From positions 434,001 to 498,000 of the forward strand of contig OY970337.1 in the NCBI GenBank assembly GCA_963717475.1: a stretch of 64,000 nucleotides of DNA. The letters are read 5' to 3'. Shown one piece after another: positions 32,599 through 40,282 of the stretch. The notes beneath the pieces are model-generated. The model worked only from the letters and a program-made list of their open reading frames with translations, searched no databases and was not told where the DNA came from. Position 1 is the stretch's first letter; the number at the start of each line of letters is the position of its first letter. A program made the position numbers and the translations under genes. This stretch comes from AC-32 sp963717475 (GTDB lineage Bacteria; Actinomycetota; Thermoleophilia; Gaiellales; Gaiellaceae).

Positions 32599-33011
32599 AA
32601 ACCCGCCGGGCTGAGTCGCTCGGCCGCGGCCTTCATGACCTTGAGCTCGATCTTCGGCGAGCCCTGCAGCAAGCCGCGGAAATCCTGGGCGGTCACGACG
32701 AGCGCCTCCACGGGCGTCGCTGCCGTCACCGTTGCGGTGCGAACGCAGGACGGAAGGACGAGCGCGATCTCACCGAAGAAGTCGCCGGGCCCGAGCTCAT
32801 TGATCCGCCGGCCGTCCTGCGTCACGTCCACTGCGCCGTCGAGCAGAACGAAGAACTCCCGGCCCCGCGCACCTTGGCGAATCAGCTCCTTGCCCTCGCG
32901 GAAGTCGATCTCGTCCGCGATGCTCGCGACTTCGGCGAGTTCGCTCTTCGAGAGATTCGAGAAGAGCGGCACCTCGCGAATCAACTCGACCTTCTGGTTC
33001 CGCCTCAGCAC
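32595..33011 (-). CDS. cyclic nucleotide-binding domain protein
   Basis: 138 residues made of a single CAP-type cNMP-binding barrel: LIREVPLFSNLSKSELAEVASIADEIDFREGKELIRQGARGREFFVLLDGAVDV, then the phosphate-binding cassette ELGPGDFFGEIALVLPSCVRTATVTA. The cassette's conserved Gly-Glu is present, but the usual Arg of the cassette is offset (SCVRTAT), so cAMP binding is plausible and not certain. No DNA-binding or enzymatic domain is attached. Its stop overlaps the pheT stop region by 4 bp. Confidence 0.88.
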   Translation of the reverse strand: MLRRNQKVELIREVPLFSNLSKSELAEVASIADEIDFREGKELIRQGARGREFFVLLDGAVDVTQDGRRINELGPGDFFGEIALVLPSCVRTATVTAATPVEALVVTAQDFRGLLQGSPKIELKVMKAAAERLSPAGF

Positions 33012-33185
33012 GGGATGAGTCTAGATGGCAGCCGCCCTGCTCGTCCGCCGACGCGGGCGCGAACCCGTTTAGGCTGTCGAGGGAAGCGGGACGCCGCCCG
33101 TCCCGCTCCCGGAAAATCCGGTCGGGCTCTCGACGCGTATTGCGCTACCGTGATCACGCCAACGTTGTCGAGGAGGGTCTAACTC

Positions 33186-33866
33186 GTGCACCACATCCGT
33201 CTACCGCTGCTTTTGCTTGCCCTGCTTTCCGCGCTCGCGTTCGCGCCCGGCGCGGCCAGGCCGAGTTCAACTGCGACCGAGCTCAACGGCTCGGTCGGCC
33301 CGGGCTTCAGGATCACTCTCACCGACGCGAACGGCATCACCGTGAGCCACCTGGACCCCGGTGCCTACCACATCACGATCCAGAACCTGTCCGACCCCAA
33401 CACGGGCGTCGTGCACAACTTCCACCTGAAGGGCCCCGGAGGCGTCAATCTCGCCACTACGTCTGACGCGGGGACGACGAGCTGGGACGTCACGTTCGTC
33501 GACGGCATCTACACCTACCTGTGCGACTTCCATCCGCTCCAGATGCGGAACACCTTCACGGCCGGGAACCCACCTCCGCCGCCGCCGAAGCCGACGAAGC
33601 TGAAGGCGACCGTCGGTCCGCGGAGCTCGATCTCGCTCAAGAAGGGCAGCAGCCTCGTCAGGTCGGTCAAGGCCGGGAAGTTCACCATCAGCGTCACCGA
33701 CGCGTCCGCGAAGGACAACTTCCACCTGAAGGGGCCGGGCGTCTCGAAGAAGACGAGCGTTGCGAAGCGGAGCAAGGCGACCTGGAAGCTCACGCTGCGC
33801 AAGGGGAAGTACACGTACTTCTCCGACGCTCACAGGACGCTGAAGCGCAGCTTCAGCGTGAAGTAA
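33186..33866 (+). CDS. secreted double cupredoxin-like protein, second copper site lost
   Basis: 226 residues with signal peptide (LLLLALLSALAFAPGAARP). Domain 1 (about 35-125) carries the four type-1 copper ligands in plastocyanin spacing: His80 in HNFHLKGPGG, then Cys113, His116 and Met120 in YLCDFHPLQM. A Pro-rich linker (NPPPPPPKPTK) leads to domain 2, which repeats DNFHLKGPG and the YTYFSDAH element but has Ser for Cys and no Met. GTG 33186 follows GAGGAGGG. Domain 1 should bind copper and carry electrons in the periplasm/cell wall; domain 2 is probably structural. Confidence 0.8.
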   Translation: MHHIRLPLLLLALLSALAFAPGAARPSSTATELNGSVGPGFRITLTDANGITVSHLDPGAYHITIQNLSDPNTGVVHNFHLKGPGGVNLATTSDAGTTSWDVTFVDGIYTYLCDFHPLQMRNTFTAGNPPPPPPKPTKLKATVGPRSSISLKKGSSLVRSVKAGKFTISVTDASAKDNFHLKGPGVSKKTSVAKRSKATWKLTLRKGKYTYFSDAHRTLKRSFSVK

Positions 33867-34154
33867 TCAGTCGCGGTCGACGAGGGAGAAGGGGCCGAAG
33901 CGGGCCTTCTCCTTGCCCTCGCGGCCGCGCCTGAACAGCAGCCGCATCGTCGCGCCGACGCCGCCGGCGAGCAGGAAGCCCGCACCTGCCGCCGCGGCGG
34001 CGGCGACCGGTAAGTGCCCCTTGAGCTTGCCGCTGACGTTCGTCGCGTCGCCGATCCCGGCACGCAGGTCGTCGACGGCGGTCGCCAGGCGCTCGCGCTC
34101 CTGCTCGATGTCGTGGCGCACCTGCTCGGTGCCGCGGTTGTCAGCCACTGCCAT
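33867..34154 (-). CDS. DUF3618-like membrane protein
   Basis: 95 residues: a charged N-terminal helix (QVRHDIEQERERLATAVDDLRAGIGDAT) that fits DUF3618, one membrane segment (LPVAAAAAAGAGFLLAGGVGATM) and a basic tail. Usually found beside holin-X family genes in Actinomycetota, as here. Start overlaps the upstream gene by 14 bp. Function unknown; envelope stress or membrane organisation is a common guess. Confidence 0.78.
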   Translation of the reverse strand: MAVADNRGTEQVRHDIEQERERLATAVDDLRAGIGDATNVSGKLKGHLPVAAAAAAGAGFLLAGGVGATMRLLFRRGREGKEKARFGPFSLVDRD

Positions 34155-34548
34155 CGCTCCTCAGCGCCTCACTGGTCAACTTCGCCTCCTGGATCGCCTG
34201 CTCCGGAACGGGCGGCGTGCCGCGGTTGAACATGATCGCGGCGACCGCGCCGAGGATGAGCGCGATCACGAAGAGGACGCCGAAGACGATCAACAGGGCG
34301 GCCCACCACGGGAGCGCCGTCGCGATCCCGGCTGCGGCGGCGGCCAGCCCGAACCCGAGCGCGTACAGCAGGAAGAGCACCGCGCCGAGCGCCAGGCCGA
34401 TCCCGATTCCGAGCGCGGCGACCTTGCGCTTGAGCTCCAGCGCTGCGAGCTCGAGCTCGAGGCGGACGAGCGTGCTCGCCCGCTCGGCCACGAGCTTCGC
34501 GGCGGTTCCGAGGCTCGTCGTCTCGTGTTCAGTCTCGTGGGTGTGCAT
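34141..34548 (-). CDS. phage-holin-like superfamily (holin-X) membrane protein
   Basis: 135 residues: an amphipathic first helix (AAKLVAERASTLVRLELELAALELKRK) and two strong membrane segments (LGIGIGLALGAVLFLLYALGFGLAAAAAGIA; WWAALLIVFGVLFVIALILGAVAAIMF). This is the cellular holin-X/DUF1469 pattern, not a lysis holin of a prophage; no phage genes are near. It overlaps both neighbours, so it is a middle gene of a four-gene envelope operon. Confidence 0.83.
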   Translation of the reverse strand: MHTHETEHETTSLGTAAKLVAERASTLVRLELELAALELKRKVAALGIGIGLALGAVLFLLYALGFGLAAAAAGIATALPWWAALLIVFGVLFVIALILGAVAAIMFNRGTPPVPEQAIQEAKLTSEALRSDGSG

Positions 34549-34987
34549 GACCTCTCCAGTCGATCACCTTCGCGGCCACGATTCCCGCGACGAGCGCGGC
34601 GCCGACGATCAGGATGGGTGACGGGCCGCCGCTTTTCGCCTTTCGCCGTCTTTTCTTCTTCTTCGCCTTCGGCTCGGGAGGCGGAGGCGGCGGCGAAGGC
34701 GGTGGCGGTGGGGCCGCATAGTCGCGTGGCCCGTCGGCACCGGGTCCGTCGGCACTGGGTCCGTCGGCACTGGGCTCTTCGGTACGGGGCTCCACGGGCT
34801 CCGGCGGGTTCTCGCCGCGCGCACGGGCCGCGATCAGGCTCGGCTTCAGCTTGCGGAGGAACTCCGCGTCCGCGCGCAGCTCCTCCGAGAGCCATTCCCC
34901 GACCCCGTCTCCGCGGCCGGCCGCCTTGCGCGCGAGCTGCTGCAGCTTCGCCGCGCTGCGTTCCACGAGAAGGTCGCCTTTGCTCAT
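34529..34987 (-). CDS. Pro-rich single-pass membrane protein
   Basis: 152 residues. A helical N-terminal part (LVERSAAKLQQLARKAAGRGDG, LRADAEFLRKLKPSLIAARARG), then a repeated acidic linker (ADGP in four near copies, DNA repeat at about 34735-34780), a poly-Pro run, a basic KAKKKKRRRKAK stretch and a C-terminal membrane helix (PILIVGAALVAGIVAAKVI). ATG 34987 is favoured because its A-T-G overlaps the stop of a small upstream gene in ATGA fashion; an in-frame ATG at 35095 would give 188 residues. Family unknown. Confidence 0.65.
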   Translation of the reverse strand: MSKGDLLVERSAAKLQQLARKAAGRGDGVGEWLSEELRADAEFLRKLKPSLIAARARGENPPEPVEPRTEEPSADGPSADGPGADGPRDYAAPPPPPSPPPPPPEPKAKKKKRRRKAKSGGPSPILIVGAALVAGIVAAKVIDWRGHAHPRD

Positions 34988-35112
34988 TTCTTCGTCGGGG
35001 GCGCTTCCCCCGTCGTCACCCTCCAGATCGTGGCTGCGGCGCGGCGAGCCGCCATCGTGGCGCCCGCGCCGAGCCCGGCGTAAAGCCCACTCCATAGCAA
35101 CTTGCGGAGCAT
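34984..35112 (-). CDS. DUF4235-like small membrane protein
   Basis: 42 residues: MLRKLLWSGLYAGLGAGATM, then AARRAAATIWRVTTGEAPPTKK. The pattern short membrane helix, W-R/K-x-x-T-G-E-x-P-P at the C terminus fits the small DUF4235 proteins of Actinomycetota. ATG 35112 has GGGA immediately upstream; its stop overlaps the next start (ATGA). It heads the operon 34984-34529-34141-33867. Confidence 0.6.
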   Translation of the reverse strand: MLRKLLWSGLYAGLGAGATMAARRAAATIWRVTTGEAPPTKK

Positions 35113-35162
35113 TCCCTGTTGCTTGCCTGACGCCGATTCGGCCAAACGTGGGAAGACTCTAA

Positions 35163-35453
35163 CTACTCAGGCTCGATCTGCTCGCTCGGCGGCGGTTCCT
35201 CGAAGTGATCGAGCTCCTTGAACTCGTCCTCGCCGATGGAGAGCCGCACGAGCCCGTCCCGGATCTCGGCCACGCGCTCGGCCGGGACGTAGCGGGCGCG
35301 GCTGAAGAAGCCGCTTGCGACGGTGAGCCCGTTGAAGATGTCGCGGTTCGAGTCGCCGACGGTCTCCTCGACCTTGCCGAGCTCCGCGCCGTCCGTCCCC
35401 TCGACCTTCCAGCCGCGCTCGACCGTCAGCCACGAAGCAGGCGCCTCAGACAC
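35163..35453 (-). CDS. PRC-barrel-like small protein
   Basis: 96 residues, GTG start. The pattern WKVEGTDGAELGKVEETVGDSNRDIFNGLTV...RYVPAERVAEIRDGLVRLSI is that of a short PRC-barrel/DUF2171 protein (beta-barrel with a conserved surface-of-property turn). Acidic C terminus (EEPPPSEQIEPE). Overlaps the upstream gene by 8 bp. Role unknown; related proteins are linked to RNA processing or envelope photosystems. Confidence 0.65.
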   Translation of the reverse strand: MSEAPASWLTVERGWKVEGTDGAELGKVEETVGDSNRDIFNGLTVASGFFSRARYVPAERVAEIRDGLVRLSIGEDEFKELDHFEEPPPSEQIEPE

Positions 35454-36087
35454 TGCGGCCGCCGCTGTGCCAGACCGGCCCCTGCGTCTGGACCGGGCGC
35501 GTGTCCGAGAGCGCCCAGAGGACGCGCGCCGCGCCGTGGATTCCCTCCTCGTCGAGCCGCTCGAGGCAGCGGCGCGCCATCTCCGCCGAGACGCCGTAGC
35601 CGAAGCGCCGCGCGACGCGGAAGCGGAAGCCCGGCTTGCCGCCGTACCGCGCCGGGTTGGTCGGCGCGAGCAGGAGCGCGGCCCGCTCTAGGTAGTCGCT
35701 CGAGGCGAGCTCGACCTCCGCGTAGCCGTCGCTCCAGTCGTTCGGCAGCGCGGCGAGCTCGGCCTCCCAGGACGCGACGAACGTGCTGCGCGCGAGCACC
35801 TGCTCCGCGGGCGCGGCCTCGCTGCCCGCGAGCTCGAGCCGTCCCTTGATCCCCTCGCGGTCGAGCCGCTGCAGGAGCTCGCGGATGCGGCCGGGCGAGA
35901 GCCCCGCTCCGCCCCGCGCTGCGAAGAACGAGATCACCTTTCCGTGCCTGCCGGGATTCGCCGGCCCGAGCAGCGCGGCGGCCCGGTCGCAGTCGCCGTC
36001 GTCCTCGACGTTCAGCCGCAGCCGGGCGTCGCCCCAGCCCTCGGCGAGGTTGCTCTCGATCACCTGCCACTGGTCGACGAGTGCCAT
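35446..36087 (-). CDS. conserved hypothetical protein with two similar halves
   Basis: 213 residues, unrecognised. The two halves look alike: DCDRAAALLGPANPGRHGKVISFFAARGGAGLSPGRIRELLQRLDREGIKG in the first and ERAALLLAPTNPARYGGKPGFRFRVARRFGYGVSAEMARRCLERLDEEGIHG in the second, so it is an internal duplication of about 95 residues. No catalytic motif, no membrane segment. Divergent from the pyruvate dehydrogenase operon with a 24-bp gap. Confidence 0.7.
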   Translation of the reverse strand: MALVDQWQVIESNLAEGWGDARLRLNVEDDGDCDRAAALLGPANPGRHGKVISFFAARGGAGLSPGRIRELLQRLDREGIKGRLELAGSEAAPAEQVLARSTFVASWEAELAALPNDWSDGYAEVELASSDYLERAALLLAPTNPARYGGKPGFRFRVARRFGYGVSAEMARRCLERLDEEGIHGAARVLWALSDTRPVQTQGPVWHSGGRSV

Positions 36088-36111
36088 CGGCCTGACAATA
36101 AACTCAAGCGC

Positions 36112-37084
36112 GTGGCCAAGGTCGAGCGGAAAAGCACGCTCAGCGAGCAGCGGCTGCGCACGTTTCTCCGCGAGATGCTGCTGATCAGGCGCTTCGAAGA
36201 GAAGGTGGAGGAGCGGTTCCGCGCCGGCGAGCTGCCGGGCTTCCTGCACGTCGCGATCGGCGAGGAGGCGGTCGCGGTCGGCGTCTGCCAGGCGCTCGAC
36301 GACGGCGACGTCTTCGCCTCCACGCACCGCGCGCACGGCCACACGCTCGCCCGCGGGACGCACCCGAACGCGGTCATGGCGGAGCTCTACGGAAAGCTCG
36401 AGGGCTGCTCGCACGGCTTCGGCGGCTCGATGCACCTCTACGACGTCGAGCGCGGGAACCTCGGCGCGAACGCGGTCGTCGGCGGGGGCCTGCCGGCGAT
36501 CACGGGCGCGGCTCTGGCGTTCAAGCTGCGCGGCGAGCAGCGGGTCGCGCTCGCCTTCTTCGGCGACGGGGCGACGAACATCGGCACCTTCCACGAGTCG
36601 CTCAACCTCGCGCAGCTGTGGCAGGTGCCCGCGGTCTTCGTCTGCGAGAACAACCACTGGGCCGAGTCGACGCCGGGCTGGCAGCACGCGCCGATCGAGG
36701 ATCTCGCCAAGCGCGCGGTTGCGTTCGGCATGCACTCGATCACGGTCGACGGCCAGGACGTCGAGGCGGTCTACCGCGCGGCTTCGCGGGCCTTGAAGCA
36801 CGCGCGCGACGGCAAGGGGCCCGTCTTCCTGCTCGCGAACACGTACCGGCTCACCGGCCACTACGTCGGCGACCCGCAGGTCTACCGCGACAAGGACGAG
36901 TTCCGCGAGACGCGCGAGAACGAGGATCCGATCGAGAAGCTGCGCGAGAAGCTCGGGGTCTCCGACGACGACTTCGAGGCGCTCGACTCCGAGGTGCACG
37001 AGCTCGTCGAGGCGTCGGTCGAGTTCGCGAAGGCGGGCACCGACCCGAAGCCCGAGGACGCCCTCGAAAAACGTCTATGCCTGA
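36112..37084 (+). CDS. pdhA: pyruvate dehydrogenase E1 component alpha subunit, one-base frameshift near the end
   Basis: About 323 residues. Thiamine-diphosphate binding motif GDGATNIGTFHESLNLA...VCENNHWA (GDG near residue 148, N-N about 30 later), GHGxx start region THRAHGHTLARGT and GCSHGFGGSMHL. Start is GTG 36112. The natural end reads DALENVYA-stop only if one A is removed from the AAAAA run at 37066-37071; as written the frame runs on into pdhB. First gene of a four-part E1-E2 operon. Branched-chain or acetoin specificity cannot be excluded. Confidence 0.9.
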
Positions 37085-38059
37085 GCTCAGCTACCGCGAG
37101 GCGGTTCGCGACGCCTTGTCGCAGGCGATGCGCGCAGGACGAGGACGTCTTCATCATGGGCGAGGACATCGCCGAGATGGGCGGCTCGATGGGGGTCACC
37201 GCCGGGATGCTCGACGAGTTCGGCCCCGACCGCGTCCGCAACACGCCGATCTCGGAGATGGCGATCGTCGGGGCCGGGATCGGTGCGGCGATGCAGGGGA
37301 TGCGGCCCGTCGTCGAGGTCATGTACGAGGACTTCACGACGCTCGCGATGGAGCAGATCGTCAACCAGGCGGCCAAGCACCGCTCGATGTCGGGCGGGCA
37401 GCTGAAGGTGCCGCTGACCGATGCGGACGCAGGGCGGGGCGGGGTGGTCGCCGGGCGCGCAGCACGCGCAGCAGGTCGAGGCGTGGTTCGTCCACGTGCC
37501 GGGCCTGAAGGTCGTCTTCGCCTCGACGCCGTCGGATGTGCGCGGGCTGCTCTGGTCGTCGATCTACGACGACAACCCGGTGATGTTCTTCGAGCACCGC
37601 ACGCTCTACGGGATCAAGGAGGAGGTGCCGGAGGAGCTCGAGCCGATTCCGCTCGGGAAGGCGCGGGTGCACCGGGAAGGCTCGGACGTGACGGTCGTGG
37701 CCACCGGGCGTCTGGTGCACGAGGCCCTGCGCGCAGCCGAGGAGGCCGAGAGCGAGGGCGTGTCGGTCGAGGTCTTCGATCCGCGGACGCTGCAGCCCCT
37801 GGACACGGATGCGCTGGTCGCGTCGGTGAAGAAGACGAACCGCTGCGTGGTCGCGCACGAGGCCGTCGCGCGGATGGGCTTCGGCGCCGAGGTCGCGGCG
37901 GTCGTGCAGGAGCTCGCGTTCGACTGGCTCGACGCGCCGATCGAGCGCGTGGGGGCGAAGTTCGCGCCGATCCCCTTCGCGCCGGTGATGGAGGAGTACG
38001 TCGTTCCGCAGATGGACGACGTCCTGACCGCGATCCGGAAGACCGTCGGACGTGGCTAG
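37077..38059 (+). CDS. pdhB: pyruvate dehydrogenase E1 component beta subunit, two one-base frameshifts
   Basis: About 326 residues once repaired. MPELSYREAVRDALSQAMRA lies in one frame, then DEDVFIMGEDIAEMGGSMGVTAG...ISEMAIVGAGIGAAMQGMRPVVE in the next (extra G at 37137), then the segment from RTQGGAGWSPGAQHAQQVEAWF in the third (extra base near 37420). C-terminal part ends PQMDDVLTAIRKTVGRG. It overlaps pdhA by 8 bp and pdhC by 8 bp. With E1 alpha it decarboxylates the 2-oxoacid. Confidence 0.9.
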
Positions 38060-39251
38060 TGAGGTCAAGCTGCCGCGGCTCGGGCAGGGGATGGAGTCCG
38101 GCACGATCGTCAAGTGGCTCAAGGGCGAGGGCGACCCCGTCGAGAAGGGCGAGCCGCTCTACGAGCTCGACACCGACAAGGTCACGCAGGAGGTCGAGGC
38201 CGAGGCCTCCGGCGTGCTGCTGAAGATCGCCGTCCCCGAAGGCGAGGTGCCGGTCGGGCGGACGATCGCCGTGATCGGCGAGGAGGGCGAGCAGGTCTCC
38301 GTCGAGGCCGAGCCCGAAGAGCCGAAGGAAGCGGCGCCGCCGGAGACCGCCCCGCAGAAGGCCGCCCCGGCAGAGGATGGGCGCCCGGCGGCCGTCGAGC
38401 AGACCGGCGGCCGCGTCAAGGCCTCACCGCTCGCACGCCGGATTGCCCGGGAGCGCGGCATCGATCTCTCGTCGCTGCGCGGGACCGGGCCCGAGGGGCG
38501 GATCGTCGCCGAGGACGTCGAGCGCGCCCAAGCGGGAGCCCCGGCGGCGCCGGCTGCGGCGCCCGTTCCCACCGGCGAGGTCGAGCGCCGCGAGCTGACG
38601 AACGTCCGCCGCACGATCGCGCGGCGCCTGACCGAGGCGTGGCAGATCCCGGTCTTCCAGCTCCAGGTCTCGGCTGACATGACCCGCGTGAACTCGCTGC
38701 TGGCCCGGCTGCGCGAGGACGAGAGCGCGCCGAAGACGACCGTCACCGACGTCCTCACGAAGGTCTGCGCGGCCGCGCTCATGCTCCATCGCGAGGTGAA
38801 CGCCCAGTTCACCGACGAGGCGATCGTGCTCTACCCGAACGCGAACGTCGGCCTCGCCGTCGCCGCGCCGCAGGGGCTCGTCGTCCCGGTGATCCGCAGT
38901 GCAGAGCGCTTGACCCTCGCGGAGATCGCAACGACGCGCGCCGATCTCGTGTCCCGCTCGCGCGAGGGAAAGCTCCAGCGCGACGACCTCGAGGAGGGCA
39001 CGTTCACGATCTCGAACCTCGGCATGTTCGGCGTCGACAGCTTCACGGCCGTGCTCAATCCGCCCCAGGCTGCGATCCTGGCCGTCGGCGCGACGGTCGA
39101 GCGAGCGGTGCCGCTGGACGGCGAGCTGGTCGTCCGGCCGCTGGTGACGCTGACTGCGACCTTCGACCACCGGGCCGTCGACGGCGCGCCCGCCGCCGAG
39201 TTCCTCCAGGCGGTCAAGGAGCGCCTCGAGGAGCCCGCGCTGCTGCTGTGA
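38052..39251 (+). CDS. pdhC: 2-oxoacid dehydrogenase E2 (dihydrolipoamide acyltransferase)
   Basis: 399 residues: lipoyl domain 1-80 with lipoylated Lys43 in ELDTDKVTQEV, an Ala/Pro/Glu-rich flexible linker, the E1/E3-binding domain near 120-157 (SPLARRIARERGIDLSSLRGTG), a second linker, and the catalytic core ending in DHRAVDG with His373. Transfers the acyl group to CoA and forms the core of the complex. GTG 38052 overlaps the pdhB stop. Confidence 0.95.
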   Translation: MASEVKLPRLGQGMESGTIVKWLKGEGDPVEKGEPLYELDTDKVTQEVEAEASGVLLKIAVPEGEVPVGRTIAVIGEEGEQVSVEAEPEEPKEAAPPETAPQKAAPAEDGRPAAVEQTGGRVKASPLARRIARERGIDLSSLRGTGPEGRIVAEDVERAQAGAPAAPAAAPVPTGEVERRELTNVRRTIARRLTEAWQIPVFQLQVSADMTRVNSLLARLREDESAPKTTVTDVLTKVCAAALMLHREVNAQFTDEAIVLYPNANVGLAVAAPQGLVVPVIRSAERLTLAEIATTRADLVSRSREGKLQRDDLEEGTFTISNLGMFGVDSFTAVLNPPQAAILAVGATVERAVPLDGELVVRPLVTLTATFDHRAVDGAPAAEFLQAVKERLEEPALLL

Positions 39252-39577
39252 GGATCTGGTACCAGGTTCGCGACCTCGGGGCCGCGCGCGCCTTCTACAC
39301 CGACGTCCTCGGCTTCACCGAGACGTTCGTCGACGAGGACGAGCGCTGGGCGGCGCTCGACCGCGACCAGACCGAGATCGCGCTGACCGTCGGCGATCCG
39401 CAGGAGGAGGGCGGCGTCGCGATGATCGACGTCGAGGACGTCAAGGCCGAGCGCGAGCGCCTGGCGGCCGCGGGCGTGGAGGTCGGCGTCGCCGTCGAGC
39501 TGCACGGCGCCATTCGCGTGCTCGACGTCTTCGACCCGGACGGCAACCGCATCCAACTCGGGGAGGAGGTCGAGTGA
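39248..39577 (+). CDS. VOC family protein
   Basis: 109 residues of the vicinal-oxygen-chelate fold: IWYQVRDLGAARAFYTDVLGFTET at the start and RVLDVFDPDGNRIQLGEE at the end. GTG 39248 overlaps the E2 stop by 4 bp and its own stop overlaps the next gene by 4 bp, so it is carried in the dehydrogenase operon. Substrate unknown. Confidence 0.85.
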   Translation: MRIWYQVRDLGAARAFYTDVLGFTETFVDEDERWAALDRDQTEIALTVGDPQEEGGVAMIDVEDVKAERERLAAAGVEVGVAVELHGAIRVLDVFDPDGNRIQLGEEVE

Positions 39578-40038
39578 TCCGCCGGGCGGGGCCGCAGGAC
39601 GTGCCGTTCCTGCGCGACATGCTCCGGCACGCGTACTACTGGCGGGCGACGACGGTGCCGGAGACGGGCGAGCCGCCGGTGCGGCGCTACGTCGAGCGCT
39701 GGGGCCGGCCGGGCGACACGGCGCTGGTCGCGATCCAGGACTTCCAGCCCGTCGGGGCTGCGTGGTACCGGCTCTTTCGCGAGGACAACGCGGGGTACGG
39801 GTTCATCGACGAGGAGACGCCGGAGCTCTCGATCGCCATCGTCCCGAGCAAGCGCGGCTCGGGCCTCGGCTCGGAGCTGCTCGGTGCGCTGATGGAGCGG
39901 GCACGCGAGGACGGCTACGCCGCGATCAGCCTCAGCGTCGAGAAGGACAACCCTGCGGTCTCGCTCTACGAGCGCCACGGCTTCGAGCGCGTGAGCGAGG
40001 ACGACGGCGCGTACACGATGCGCGCGGCCCTGCGCTAG
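39574..40038 (+). CDS. GNAT family N-acetyltransferase
   Basis: 154 residues. GNAT motif A, LSIAIVPSKRGSGLGSELLGALMERAREDG, and motif B, ISLSVEKDNPAVSLYERHGFERV, are clear; it resembles the RimI-like single-domain enzymes. Last gene of the pdh-VOC-GNAT run, closed by a GC hairpin just after the stop. Confidence 0.88.
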   Translation: MIRRAGPQDVPFLRDMLRHAYYWRATTVPETGEPPVRRYVERWGRPGDTALVAIQDFQPVGAAWYRLFREDNAGYGFIDEETPELSIAIVPSKRGSGLGSELLGALMERAREDGYAAISLSVEKDNPAVSLYERHGFERVSEDDGAYTMRAALR

Positions 40039-40057
40039 CAGGCGCCGTGCCTCGGCG
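40039..40057 (+). terminator. GC hairpin after the pdh operon
   Basis: 7-bp stem GGCGCCG/CGGCGCC with a 5-base loop starting one base after the GNAT stop. A second, tight hairpin CCCCACC/GGTGGGG lies at about 40087-40103. Neither is followed by a T run, so they are terminator-like only. Confidence 0.4.
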
Positions 40058-40212
40058 CCGCCGCGCGCGCCGCTCCAACTCCACATCCCCACCCTGGGTG
40101 GGGAGGACTGTCCACCCGCCACCCGCTGCGAGCGTAACCACAAACCCGTCACGCGTCTGTGCCGCACCTGTGCCGAAAGCGTGAAACCTTCTCCCGCCGC
40201 TAGGATCGCCCG

Positions 40213-40264
40213 CGAACCGAACCGCACGACCGAACCGAACCAACCGACCGAACCAAACCGAACC
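40213..40264. repeat. degenerate AACCG-type tandem repeat before lpdA
   Basis: About 52 bases made of irregular repeats of CGAAC/CCGAAC (for example ACCGAACCGAACC). It lies 20-70 bp before the lpdA ATG and is unlike its surroundings in base use (A and C rich). If translation began at GTG 40181 it would encode a Pro/Asn/Thr/Glu-rich leader. Confidence 0.7.
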
Positions 40265-40282
40265 CCAGCGCGAGGAGCCCGA

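Noticed and set aside
34141..34548. Prophage holin
   Set aside because: It is the cellular holin-X type, embedded in an envelope operon with no endolysin or phage genes nearby.
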